Numbered from the stretch's first letter, positions 16,719 through 30,051 are shown. The stretch is 64,000 bases of DNA from Anaeromyces robustus (GCA_002104895.1 MCFG01000145.1:1-64000), one strand, 5' to 3'. Notes: generated by a model from the sequence alone, not told the origin. Translations and numbers: made by a program.

Positions 16719-18577
16719 TATTTATTATTATTTTTAATCTATATAAAAAAACCATAATTTTAAAATTAGTATGATAGTTTTATCATTATTTATTATAAGT
16801 ATTAATAAGTTTTTTAAATAATAATATTATTTTATATATGAAATTAATTTATTAGAATAATTATATATAATTAAATAAATAATTCTAAATCTTTTTTTTT
16901 TTTTTTTATTAATATTAATTTTTATATCTTATTTAATTTTGTTGTACTTTTAATTTCTATAATATTCCAAATATACTTAATGTGGATTTGTAAACTTTTA
17001 TTTTTAATTTATATATATTAAATTAAAACTTTATTAAGATTAATTAATTTATTTTGTATTAAATTTTTCAAATTTTTGTTTTTTTTTTTTTTTTTTTTTT
17101 TGTTGTTGTTTTTGTTATGTAATACAAATAATTGATATTTAAATTAATATATTAGTTAATTATTTTAAATATATATAATAATTCAATTAATATAAATCTG
17201 TTTAATATTAAATAAACAGATATTAATAAAGTATTAATATAAATAGATTGGTCAAGAGATACAACTATTATAATTATTTTAATAATATGATATATTAATT
17301 ATTAATTAAAGCATGTATTATTATTTATTTATTGAATTATTAATTGAATTTCTATTAATTATATTAATTTTATATCATAATAATAATATTTAGTTGTTAG
17401 TATCATTGATTTATGATATTATAATGATAATAAGAATAAGAATATTATCATCATAGAATTAAAATACTTAGACATTTTTAATTATAAAATGTGTAATATT
17501 AATTTTATCTGTAACCTTCAATTATTTCCCAAAATGTATAGTTCACTAATTCAAAATTGAAGCCAGTATCTTAAAATTCTTTTTTACAATTCATATTATA
17601 AATGTTATAGAAATAAAATTTTTTAAATATAATTAATAATTAATTGTTTAAAATAGAAAAAAGAAAAAGAAAAAAGAAAAAAAAATTTTTTTTAATATAA
17701 ATTTAATCTTAATAAAACATTAACATATAATAAATGCATTAAATAATTTAAAGTTAAAAAAGAAATACAAAGTCAATATTAATAAATTAATTTATATTGT
17801 ACTGTTCTTTTTTTTTTTACAAACAAAAGAATTATAATAATTATCATATTCTATTAATAATATTAGATTTAAAAAAAAATAATGAAACCAATTATGTTTA
17901 TCTTTCTTTTTTTTTTTTTTTTTTTATTTCAAAAAGATAAAATTATAATAATATATAATAGTAGTTTAACTTTTAATAAAAATATTAAATGTTTACATTT
18001 TTATCCATTATTTAGAATATAATGTAATATTCTATCATTCATAAAATTTCTATTATTTAATATATATAATATATAATATGCATTATATAATAAATTAATT
18101 AATAAATTAATAATTAATTTTTATTTTGTTATTGATTAATCTAATTATTTATAACTAATTAAGTAATTGGAAAAAAAAAAAAAAAAAAAAAAAAAAACTT
18201 TTTCTTTTTATTCAAATTTTTTTTTTCTTAAATTCTAGTTGGTTCTAATTTAATTAATTAATGTTACTGAATGTATTTAATAATCCTCATTAAACTTTAA
18301 TCAAAAGAAAAAAAATTTTTTTTCTATTTTAATTTCTGATTTCTATTTTTTATTTATTTAATGTTTTTTTTGTTTTATTTTATTTTATTGTAACTTTTTG
18401 AATAATTTATTTTTATTATTAAAAAAAAATTATTAATATTTTTTAATAATTAAAATTATTATATAATTATTACATATTATATTATTATTTATAATTATTA
18501 CTTATTATATATTATATATTATTTATTATGATAATTTATTATTTATTATTAAATAATAATACTTATCTTAATGAAAG

Positions 18578-18954
18578 GTATTTTTTTATTAGCACATGTG
18601 AATCATCAGAGTATACTGACTTTTGTTCATGCCATATAGATTAAGCTTTGACTCTCTATGTACTGTTAAATATGAGTTAGTTAAGGTATGTACTCTATAA
18701 CAAAAACCAGTCTTAGGCCTTAAACCATTGATGTTCATCTATCATTGAAATCATAGAAACTCTTCACAATCTTTAATACCATGAGTTAAAATATGTATTC
18801 TAATATATATTCTACAAATGTTAGACTTTTTATATTGTCAATTTATGAATTATTTATCTTTCGAATTGAACAAGACCTAACTTAAAAACCCAATTAATGG
18901 GAAAACCGTCAGATCTGTAGAATTGAACCAGAGACCTTCGATAAAACCTTTAAC
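18578..18954 (-). mobile_element. SINE-like retroposon with 13-bp target-site duplication
   Basis: ATCTTAATGAAAG occurs on both sides, at 18565-18577 and 18955-18967, exactly bounding a ~377-bp segment with clearly more G and C than the flanks. Read on the minus strand, the segment begins at the right and ends at the left with an A-rich tail containing AATAAA. Near its 5' end is GGTTCAATTC, close to the Pol III box B consensus of tRNA T-arms; no box A is visible. A 5'-truncated tRNA-derived SINE fits best; a retrocopy of another transcript is also possible. The first ~25 codons on the minus strand happen to be open, which is weak evidence for coding. Confidence 0.6.
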
Positions 18955-19549
18955 ATCTTAATGAAAGATGAATATTAATTATTAGTATAAAGTTTATTTA
19001 ATATTTATTTTCTTATAAATTTACAATTTATTTATTTATTTATTTATTATTTTATTGATTTAAATATTTATAATTAATATTTGTTTATTCTTTTAAGTAA
19101 ATTGTAAACCTTATCTATTATATAAATTAATTTATATGTTAATTTATATAATATTAGTCATCATTAAGAAGTTTCAAGATTTTAAAACAATTTTTTATTA
19201 TTTATAGTTTATAAAAAAAAAAAAAAAAAAAACACACTCGTTCATTTATTGATTAATTTATTATTTATTATTCCATAATTTCTGGTTGGTTAATAAGGAA
19301 TATTAAAAAATATAAAAATTTTGTGTTACATTTTATTAGAACAAAATGGGGAAAGTATTAATTCTATGAATAATATATTAACAATTGATTTATTTAATTT
19401 AACAATATATTATAATTTTTTTTAATATATATTCTAGACATACATACATATGGTAGTAAAAAGAAAAGTAATTATATAAATATAAAATATGGATTACAAT
19501 AATAATAATAAAATTATAATAATTATAATATTTATCTTTATATTTATAA

Positions 19550-19574
19550 TAATATAATAATAATAATAATAATA

Positions 19575-19630
<56 letters not shown>

Positions 19631-19635
19631 TAATA

Positions 19636-19666
<31 letters not shown>

Positions 19667-19675
19667 TAAATAATA

Positions 19676-19730
<55 letters not shown>

Positions 19731-19765
19731 TAATAATAATAATATAAATAATAAAATATTTGAAT
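19550..19765. repeat. (AAT)n microsatellite, interrupted
   Basis: AAT units broken repeatedly by ATAT and AAAT variants. Intergenic simple repeat. Confidence 0.9.
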
Positions 19766-20411
19766 GAATAAAAAAAATTACAAAATAATTATTATTTTTT
19801 TAATAAAATTTTTATTCATAAAAAAAAATAAAAAAAAACAATATTTAATATTAATTAATTTGTATGTATTATCTTTGTTTTACAAATAAAAATATTACTT
19901 ATTATTATTTAGAGATTCATATTTTAATTTTATTTACGAAGATAAATTAAAATTAGAAAAAAATAATAAAAAAAAAAAAAAAAAAAACAAAAGAAATAAA
20001 GAAATAAGAAAAAAAAATAATAGACATAATAGACACAAATACATTATATAATAAATTGATAAATAAATAAAAATCTTTTATTAAATAGATACATTACAAA
20101 TACGTAAAAATGTATATTTTTTCCATTATACTTACATAGATGTGTTTTGATATATAAAATAACATATTTTTATAAATATCTACAAATATTTACTTATCTT
20201 ATAATATGCTTTTATGTATATCGAAAAAAAGAATATTTTTTTTCAAGAGTATTAATACTAATTTTAAAGGTATCTTATAGGTAATTATTTTTTTTTCAAT
20301 ATAAAGTGAAATACAAAAGACTATTAGAAAAAGTTTTTAAGTCTATTTCTTTATGATAGTACAATTTAAGGATTATATATCTAATAAATGATATAAACAT
20401 TGTTTTGAGTG

Positions 20412-20454
20412 TATTTCTATGTATCTATATATCTACATAGAATACATAGAAATA
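20412..20454. repeat. Perfect 13-bp inverted repeat
   Basis: TATTTCTATGTAT at 20412-20424 is the exact reverse complement of ATACATAGAAATA at 20442-20454, with a 17-nt loop. No gene or poly-T tail next to it assigns a role. Confidence 0.6.
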
Positions 20455-20601
20455 AAGCAATGATTTATTATAATAAATCTTTAAATAGGAAAAATATGAA
20501 TATAATTAGTGATATAATTATATATATTTAATCTTTATGTGTCAAAATATATGTATTGATAAAAATAGAAAGTTGCATAATATATTTAGTATAAGATATG
20601 T

Positions 20602-20637
<36 letters not shown>

Positions 20638-22884
20638 TATGAAAGTACCATCTTAGTTATATTATAGGTAATACGTTTTACATTTTATATATGTTCTAAC
20701 ACCTATACATAATATATTATTATAATTGAACTTATTTAAAATATATGTAAGTTATTCGAATAATTAAAAAAAAGTTTGATATCTATTAATATGAATAAAT
20801 ATGTATATAGTTAAAGTGATTAATAAATTATATAAATACAATAAGGAATTTTAAATGAATATTACCCAGAGAGGTCAACCAAAAAAAGAGTTGAATAAAA
20901 AAATATTTTATATGTAATATATTTTTTATATATTATTATGTAAATAAAAAGAAATTAATTTCTTTTTATATATAAATATTAATTTTTTATATATAAAAAT
21001 ACTTTTAAATTATAATAAGGTATTACATTGAAAAAAATGAAATTGATATTCTCATTAATATTATAGAAAGTTGTTAAAATCTAAAAATTTCTAAAATATT
21101 TTATTATTTAATTATTTAAAACTAAATCATGGGTTTTAACGAAGATTCATAATAATGAATATACAAAAAAAGAAAATACAAAAAATTATATTTCAAATTA
21201 CAAAAATGAATCATTAATTTCTATGGAAAACTTAATATTATACATTAATTATAAATAATACTAAATTTATATATAAATTAAAAGTTTTTCTATAAAAATT
21301 ATATTATTTTATATATAATTAAAATATATTAACAAAAATTAAAGTTTTAGCCTTTCATTAATAAAATTTATTTGTCATAATTAAATTAATTATTTAGAAA
21401 TTCATTTTATATTTATTTATTTATTTATTTATTTATATACTTGTATATATTTATATTTGCATTTATTTATTTATCAATTTTCGATCTTAAAAAAACGTAT
21501 TTATATAGAAACTAAATTTTAAGAAAGTTTAGTTTATATTTTAAAAAATGATTATATAAAACTTTTTTTTGTATTATTATTTTTTATATCGATTTCCATA
21601 AATTAATATTAAATAATTTATATTTAAGTATTATAACGATGAAAGATATTTACAGTACTCTTTATTGTTACTTTTAAACATAAACTAAACTTTTTGTCTC
21701 CTTTAGTTTTTTTTTTTTAAAAATAAACAACTATATCTATTTTTTTTATTATTTAATAATAATAATAATAAAAGAAAAATAAAAAAAAAAAGAAAAAGAA
21801 AACTCTACGTTTATTATTTAATTTCATTTCTTTTTTTTTTTTTTTTCAATTTACATTAAAATAATTGATATAATTTTTGAATATTATTGTTATTTTATAG
21901 AAAATGAAAAATATATAATATATATATATATATACGCTGTTAAAATATTATTTATATAGACATATTTATATAAAATTTTATGTATTTTATATTTATTTTA
22001 AAATTTTTATGTATGAATAATTTTCTAAATTAGAAATAAATATTACAAATACTTTGATTAGAGTCAATAAGAGGTACATAGTATAAAGGTTTACATATGA
22101 CATAAGATTGTAAAATTTTTTTTTATAAGCTAATGGAATATACTTGGGTTCATAAAAAAGTTAATAAGAGAATATAACGCTTTTTTTTTCATACAAGTTA
22201 ACATTTTATCTACAATAGGATCTAAAGATAAATCATTAGAAAAGGGAATATCAAGATAGGTAGCATAAGACTTAGAAATTGCATTCATATTAATATTGAA
22301 AGTGGGTTCTAGATAGTTAGGAGATTTCGTTAAAAAACTTTGGTTTTTGACTATCATAGTAATACATTTTTTGAATACCAAAGGACATTTCATTAAGATC
22401 AACTAATTTCAATACTCTTCGTAAAATTTTTTGAAATTTTTTTTCAGAAGGCCATCTAAGAACAATATTGTTAACAAATAAACTACCACAGTAATATTTA
22501 TCACAAATTTTAATACCGAGATTTTCACAGTAATTCAAAATATCATTAATAAAAAGTTTAAGAAAGAATAGGTGAAAGGGGACAACCTTGTCGAACAACC
22601 TTAATAAATGGGAAATTCTTCTGAGATAACATATCAAGAAAATGAACTCGAGCTTTAGAAGATAAATACAAGTTAGAAAGAAAATCAAAGCTTTTTCCTT
22701 GGATATCAAGATGAAAATAGTTTCGTCAATATATTGAAAATGGGGTACAGAATCGTAAGCTTTTTTTTTAATATCAAGAAAAGTAATATTCGTATATTTA
22801 CCAGCTAGGGATCTTCTTTGAAAAATTCCACGGATAGAAATGTATAGACTAATACATTTCTCATGATTACAATTGTTCAAATCT

Positions 22885-22949
22885 AATAAATTTGTAGGTA
22901 TTAACGAAAATTTCAGTCTTAGGTAAATACTAAGACAATAAATTTGTGG

Positions 22950-22952
<3 letters not shown>
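22885..22952. repeat. Direct repeat around a 36-bp hairpin-bearing segment
   Basis: AATAAATTTGTAGGTA at 22885-22900 recurs as AATAAATTTGTGGGTA at 22937-22952. Between them lies a 36-bp segment holding a perfect 7-bp stem, GTCTTAG (22916-22922) and CTAAGAC (22930-22936). The third copy of the motif is the right-hand target duplication at 23262-23276. The segment interrupts the LINE frame. Confidence 0.7.
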
Positions 22953-22994
<42 letters not shown>

Positions 22995-23264
22995 CTAGGA
23001 TTAATCTTTATTTATTACTATTAATTTAAAATAAACATACTGTGACATATATACATATATATTACATATATATTACATTAAAGAAAGAAATATATAATAC
23101 ATGAAATGTAAATAAATACAAGTAATAAAAGATACAAAAAATAAATAAAATTTATTACAGATATTAATCGAATTAAAATATTAAATAAAAAAAAAAGGAA
23201 AGAAGTTAAACTTCTAACCTCTCCCATTCAACAAATGAGATATCATTCGAATCTGTATCGGAAT
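22953..23264 (-). mobile_element. Poly(A)-tailed retrocopy inserted in the LINE
   Basis: AATTTGTGGGTA occurs at 22941-22952 and 23265-23276 as a 12-bp target-site duplication. On the minus strand the insert starts next to the right copy and ends in a 39-nt poly(A) (poly-T at 22953-22991). The LINE reading on the two sides resumes around the insert. The first ~18 codons are open and end at a TAA (…FVEWERLEV then stop), followed by a ~200-nt AT-rich untranslated-like region with AATAAA about 16 nt before the poly(A). This is the structure of a 5'-truncated processed mRNA copy or of a LINE 3' end moved by LINE machinery. The parent gene was not recognised and is not in this window. Confidence 0.8.
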
Positions 23265-23520
23265 AATTTGTGGGTAAGAGCGTATTTTAATATACGATCA
23301 ATCCCAATTTTGGAAATTATTTTAAACCAGATATTAATTAAAGATATTCTACAATAATTGTTAGTAATAGTCAGTTGGATCACAATTTTTGTATATAGGA
23401 AACTATGGAAGCAGTGTTTCAATTATGGGGGAAAGTAGCCATCCCTAATCCAAATTTTATTGAAGATAATTTCAAGACATTTTGAAGGATTAGGATGTTT
23501 TCCTTCCAGTTTATAATATC

Positions 23521-24564
23521 ATAAGAATAAAATATAAATATTAAACTTTATTTTTAACAAAATGCATCATGTATATCAATAAATATAATTAATGATTATT
23601 AATAATGTTAATATATAGAATAGATAATTTAATCAGTAAATTTTTTATTTATAAACAAAAATATTGATACAATAATATTTTTGTATGTCATTTATAAAAA
23701 AAAAAAAAAAAAAAATTGATATATATTATAATATTTTTTATAATAAATATTTTTTTATTTAATATTTTTAATATTTTATACTTGCATAGTTTACATTTTA
23801 TAATAATAAAAAAAAATGTATTATTTTTTTCTTTTAAAAAAAAGAAAAATAAATCAATAACTACAATAAAAAAAGTGTATATTTATAAATACTAATTGAA
23901 TAATAATTTAAAAAAAAAACTTTTTATAAAAAAAAAAAAAATAAATAAATATTTTCTATATAATTTTCTTTATATATATATAATATATATATATAAATAA
24001 TGTAAATTTATAATGATCAACTTTTAACAATTAATTCTATTATATTATATATTTTATTACTTATTTATTATTATTTGCATCTATTAAAACTTTTAATTTC
24101 TCTTAAATAACAAATAATAATAAAAAATAATATATAATTATAAAATAATAAAAAAATTAATTTTTTTTTCTATTATACTTTAAGTTTTTGTCTATTTTAT
24201 ATCAAATTACTGATTTTCATTCAGTTGTTTTCGCTTCACATTCTTTTCATTCATTTATTCTTGATTATTTATTTATTAAATATCTATATCAGAATTAAAT
24301 TATAAAATTGAATTTATATAATATATATTTATAATAATAATAATAAATATAAAAATATAAAAATATATTATATTATTATTATATTATTATTTTTTTATTT
24401 TATCTTTTTTTTTTTCCTTTAATATTTTTTTAATATTATTATTATTATTATTATTATTGTAATTGTTATTGTTTTGTTTATAAATTGTAAATAAATAATT
24501 CAAATTATATTAATAATAGTTAAATTTTTTTTTTTTTTTTAATAAAAATTTCAATATATTATTT
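23521..24564. other. Intergenic region, no gene seen
   Basis: A/T runs and short AAT repeats between the dead LINE and the 3' end of the 7TM-RGS gene. Confidence 0.5.
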
Positions 24565-27201
24565 TTATTCTTCAGGAGATTTATTAATCATAAGTTCGAA
24601 ATCATCAAATAATTTTTTATTCTTTTGAGCCTTTATAAATTTACCATAAATATTGGTATAAAGAATATTTAAAACTTCATTATCAGCTTCATCAAATATT
24701 TCCTTTAAAATAAATTCTTCATCTCCATTATTGATTTCATTAGTAATTTTTTGATAAATAGAATTAGAAATATTAATTTCAAAAATAGAATCACGTGCAA
24801 TAAACTTTTTATAAATATCTTTAACATCATTTATGAAAATTATTGGAATATAATTGTTATTTACATTATTTTTATACGATTTAATTTCATCAAAATCGTT
24901 AAGATTATTACTTGTCATACCCAAAGTATTAAAATTATTATTTATATATCTATCATTTTTATTATAGTAATCATTATAATATTCATAAATTACATCAAGA
25001 CTTCCACCATTATTTCCTTCTTCATTATTAAATGGGTTAAATTTAACGTCACCAGGTCTTTTAGCTTGAATAATTTTCATTTTTTCAAAATCTTCAATTT
25101 CTCTTTTCGATTTATGTGATTTTATATTTTCATATTCAGCAATTTCATCTTTTAATTTAGTAATTCTTTTATGGAAAAGCTATTTATTTATTTAATTAAT
25201 TATTTATTTAATTTATTTATTATTTTATAAATTTATAAATTTATAAATTTTTTAGTATAATAATGAAAAATAAGTTAATTTAAAAATATTTAAAAATAAT
25301 TTATTATATAAATTAATATTTTAATAATGAAAATAAGTTAATTCATATTATAAAATATTTATAATATGTTATATTAATAATAAATAAAAAAATTAAAAAA
25401 AAAAAAAAAAAAACTTACTAAATTTTCAATACATAATTCAACAGTACAATATTTAGAAAATTCATTATATAATTCTGGATTATCAATTACAAATTTTAAA
25501 CTATCCATACTTCTATTTAAATTCTCTTGTAAATAAACCATATTCAACATTCTATAAACCTACAATACATAATATATAAAAATTCATTTATAATTAATTT
25601 TTAATTTTTATCACTATTTATATATTTATTATTAATCATAAATATGACTTATAATTTTGATTATTATGATTGATACTTACGGGACCTCCTATAAATAAAA
25701 TATGAACATAAATAACAAACACACTTAAAATCCTATAAATTATATATAAAATAAAAAAAAAATATTTTAGTATTTATATAAGTTAAAATTAAAAATTTAC
25801 ATATAAATATTAATACAATAACTAAATTATAAGAAAAAAAATTTTTTTACTTATAACTCATTTTAAAAAAAAAAAAAAAAAAAAGGATAAAAAAATTTTT
25901 TTTTAAGCTTTAATATAAAATTATATATTTATATACTTACATTTCTCTTGTAACGAAAAAGAATTTAAAGTGAAGGGTTGGTGAATATGAAAATCCAAGA
26001 TAAAGAATAAAAATGAATAAACCAATAAAAATATAAAAGATAACTTTTTTTGGTACTCTAACTTTTCTGTTTTGTAAATAAAGAATTCTTCCATATATTA
26101 TTGTTGAAACAATAGTTGAAATATAAAGAATAATATAAAGAGGTATAAATTCCCATGGTCTATTCATAATAATTTTTAAAAAAAAAATAATTAAGATATT
26201 ATAAGTAATAAGTAATATATAATTTTTAATAATATATAATATTTTATAAGAAATTGATATATATCATATTTTAATCACAGATATAATTAAATAGTAATAA
26301 TGATAATAATAAAACTATTTCAGAAAAAAAAAAATTAAATATACATACCCATGATTACAATAACCATATTCATTATTAATTTTATAAAATTTACTTTTTC
26401 TTTGGGCAAGAAAAGAATAAATAACACATATAATATCAACAGTATAAACTAATATTAATATATTTTTTTCTGTAACATATTTCATACAAGGAAAACCTTT
26501 TGGAATAGATGAAAAACTTAATCTTGCACTACTATTACTATCTCTTAAGGTTTCGGAATTAATATGTTCTAAATCACTTTTCATAAATAAACCATTAAAT
26601 TTTTCAAGACTATTAATTTTTTCTTTCTTTAACGTATTAATATATTCTACATATAAAAGTAAAACTTTTCCAACGACCCCAAGAAAAATAAAAGGTACTC
26701 CAACACTTATAGTAAAAAATAATATATAACATTGAATCTTTGTAATAAAAGCCTATTATATTACAAACAAAAAATAATATTATTTATAATTATTATAACT
26801 ATTTTTATTTTACAATTTATATATTAATATAAATTTATTATTTATATTAAATCTATATGGATAAGGTATTATTAATTATTTAAATAAAATATTATTATAG
26901 AGTTACTTACTTGATTGATACAATTTCCAAACACGATGAAAAATTCACCAATAAGAATAGTATAAGCTAAGCTTTTTGAATAACCTTTTGAACATTGATA
27001 CTTTCCATGAATAATTAATGTTAAAGCTAAAAAAAAAAATGAAAGAAAACCAAAGGTAATTAATAAATAACTTCTAGGTTTATTGGGCTCATGTTGCTTT
27101 AAAAGGATTTCAGGATTTACAAAATATGGTTTTAATTGTTCATATGAAAAATGCTTATTAAAGCACCAGTCGTCAATTACAGGTGATGTATTATTGCACA
27201 T
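24565..27201 (-). CDS. 7TM protein with C-terminal RGS domain
   Basis: Exons 27201-26911, 26752-26349, 26159-25941, 25732-25681, 25559-25419 and 25179-24565 give 573 codons in frame. Seven hydrophobic segments lie at about residues 44-66, 77-95, 103-131, 194-213, 237-255, 271-290 and 305-322. An RGS domain follows from ~340: NPELYNEFSKYCTVELCIENL-type first helices, then a ~90-residue Asn-rich insert, then IKK-like DVKDIYKKFI and EADNEVLNILYTNIYGKFIK, the closing helices. RGS domains speed GTP hydrolysis by G-alpha subunits and so end receptor signalling; the 7TM-RGS layout is known from plant AtRGS1 and fungal GprK-type proteins. It should act at a membrane. The Asn-rich insert inside the RGS core is unusual. 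A 6-nt exon (TTATAA at about 25854-25849), flanked by AG and GT, could lie between exons 3 and 4 without breaking frame. Confidence 0.85.
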
Positions 27202-30002
27202 TTTTAAATTTTATTCACAACTATTAAAAAGTTTAATAAAAACGTATAATATCTAAATAATGTTTTTGTTTGATAAAAACTTATGATGATATATATATTA
27301 ATAATATTTAATAAATATAAAATAAATGATATATAATTTAATTTAAATAAAAATTAGTTTCATTTTATTAATATTAACTATTTTATATCATTAATATTTA
27401 TTTATTTCTTTTAAAATAAATACCTAAGCCAATTTATTTAACAGTAATAGTATATCAATAAATTTAATCGATAGGTATATATAAATATAAATAATTGTTG
27501 ACTATTTAATGTACTTATGACACAAATACATTACATATAAAACCTGTTTATTTTGTTTTAATGTATATATATTGATTTTTTAAGTAATACCTTATTTAAT
27601 TATAGTATAATTCTCTATATACTTAAATTATATTGAAATATGTATATTTAAAACTATTACAGTATTAATAGTTTAGTTGATATAATTGTCTTTTCAAAGT
27701 ATTTTTTTTTTATTTTAATTCAATAGAATTCTTTATTTTATTTATATTAAAAATATTCTTATTAATATATATATATTAAAATGAAAATTTTATAAAACTT
27801 CTTTATATAATTTCTTTTGAAAAAAAAAAAAAAAAAGTATTCAATATGGAAATTATTTACAATTGTTTAAGAATTAAATTTCTTAAATTAACTGTATAGT
27901 TTGTCTATTATTATATATACTATATAAATAAAAAAAAATATTGAAAGTCTATTGAAAAAAATAAAAATAAATAAATATACAAAATATAATATGTAATTTT
28001 TATTTATTTTTCAAATAAAGCTATATATATTTTAAATGTTAATGAAATAAAATATATATATATATGTAAATGGAATAGATTTAGATATTTTTATCTTTAA
28101 AAATTATATACTTTTATTGCATTATATTATATTTATTATTCGTAATTTTGAAAATTATTATATGTAATATGTATTTTCAAAGTTATAGTTTAATATTTAA
28201 ATATAACAATGAATATTAAAAATGAATTCAAAATTAAAATTCCAAAATTGTGAAATGATAATACGAAAAAGTAATTATAATAATAATTAATTATATTTAT
28301 AAATTATTTATCATTTATAATATCATTTATATAATTTAATATTCTAATGTTATCATCATTAAATCAAAAATTAAAAAGAATTTAAATAAATAAAAAAAAA
28401 AAAAGAAAAAAAAGAGAAAAATTAATCTAAAAGATTTTTAATATTTATATAAAAAGCTTTAAATAAGGTAAAACAGAAAAATATAAAAGAAAAATATAAT
28501 AAAAAAAATTAAAAATATCTTAATATTATATTTAATTTTTAAATAAAATTTAATCATCCATATATAACTACTTTAATCAATTAAAACAGTATATAAATAT
28601 ATATATTTATTATAATTATCAGTTATATATAAATGTATATTTACTAATAATAATAGAATATAATATATATATGGTAATTGTTTATATTAAATTTTACAAA
28701 ATTAATAAAAATTAATTAAATTTAAAAAGAAATAAAATAGAAATAAAATATAAAAAAAATAACTAAATAATATAAATACTAATTATTACTTATTTTGTTA
28801 TTATTGAATAATATATATATATTTGAAAATATATTTTATTACTAATATCAAAAAAAAAAAAAAAAAAAATATTAATAATATTATTAAGTACATTAATTAA
28901 TTTTAATATACTGGCAACAATTATCAAATATATTAATTAATATATTGATATCATATATTATTAATACTAATACCAAATTAATTTTAATTTATTGAATATC
29001 AATTTGTTTTAATTAGAATAATATTATATATACAATAATATATGTGCCATTATAATTGTAAAAGATATATTATTATTAATAATAGTTAATTATTAATATA
29101 TATCAATAAAAAAAAAGCATAATTTTTTTAATTGGAAATAATCAATAAAAATAAGAATAAATTTAATTATAAAAATTAATATTATAATAATTATAATATT
29201 AAAAAAAACTTAGAATTAATAATTATAGTAATAACAAATGATACTATACAATCTTTTATATTTATTTATTGATTAATTAATATAGATAATAATATAATAT
29301 TATTTTTATAATCTTATTTAAAAATAATAACACTAATATATAATTTTATAGTTTTATTTATTTTAATCCATTAATTTTTTATTTATAAATAATATACTAT
29401 TATAATTTTTTCGAAATTAAAAATTTCTCTTCTCCTTTTAATAATAAAATTATAAATTTTCCATTTTCTTTTAAAGAAGAATCACATCATAAATATAACA
29501 GTAATAAAACTATAAATTTGATATTTAAAAAACAAAACAAAACAAAAAAAAATTATAATTAAAATATTGTAATATTTTTATTAAAGTTTATTAAATTTAA
29601 TGAAACTTTTCTCTGGAAATTTATTGGTTAAAATAAATCTTAATAAAAATAAAAAAGGTAATAATTAATTGATATTTATTTAATATACGAAGCCATTACC
29701 ATAATAATATATATCATTATTTATTTTTATTATATATTATAATTAATAAATAATATATGTAAAAAGTCTCCAAAAATAAAATTGCTTAGCAATTAATTAA
29801 TTAATTAAAAAATTATAATAATTTAACTTTTTATATAAAGCGAAAAATCATAAATAAAATAAACGAACAAGAAGAAAAAAAGTATTATCTACAATATAAT
29901 AAAATTATACTTTTAATATATTAAAATATTTTAAATATCTTTATCTTTAATTCAATTGTTTTTAAATAATAAATATTTCTTTAAATTAATGTAAACAAAT
30001 CA

Positions 30003-30008
30003 ATAAAA

Positions 30009-30051
<43 letters not shown>

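Larger units (their letters stand above)
11462..22029. other. Gene-poor AT-rich block of about 10.6 kb
   Basis: No ORF above background and no splice-consistent gene found on either strand. The block holds long A/T runs, AAT repeats near 19.5 kb, a short tandem duplication near 13.7 kb, a GC-richer hairpin patch near 16.2 kb and a retroposon near 18.6-19.0 kb, each listed separately. The first few hundred bases (11462-12000) should include the zinc-finger gene's promoter. A tiny patch with CCCAGAGAGGTCAACC at about 20865 is unexplained. Confidence 0.6.
22030..23520 (-). pseudogene. Degenerate LINE (non-LTR) reverse transcriptase
   Basis: Read from right to left, the minus strand encodes successive pieces of a non-LTR reverse transcriptase. 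Near 23400 there is a stretch like SIVSIYKKGDPTD, then ISLINIGLKIISKIG, then after the insertion ECISLYISIR-type and LDIKKAYDSVP-type blocks, LFINDILNYCENLGIK, and a NEMSFGI block. The catalytic F-A-D-D box reads F-V-N-N, so both aspartates are lost. The frame breaks within 22317-22402, and again before 22130, where a block like IPLAYKKK continues in another frame. It is 5'-truncated, has no endonuclease domain, and is interrupted by a later insertion at 22953-23264. It is clearly dead; related LINE RTs are common in anaerobic gut fungi. Confidence 0.85.

Noticed and set aside
18890-18954. Functional tRNA gene on the minus strand
   Set aside because: Only a T-arm/box-B-like stretch is present; there is no box A, D-arm, anticodon arm or acceptor pairing, and it lies inside a TSD-flanked element.
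22130-22402. Independent small gene
   Set aside because: It is the frameshifted continuation of the LINE reverse transcriptase.
25937-26167. Separate gene starting MNRPWEF
   Set aside because: The ATG lies in the intron and acceptor; the stretch is exon 3 of the 7TM-RGS gene.
26315-26584. Separate small gene starting MKSDLEH
   Set aside because: Internal methionine of 7TM-RGS exon 2, running into the next intron.
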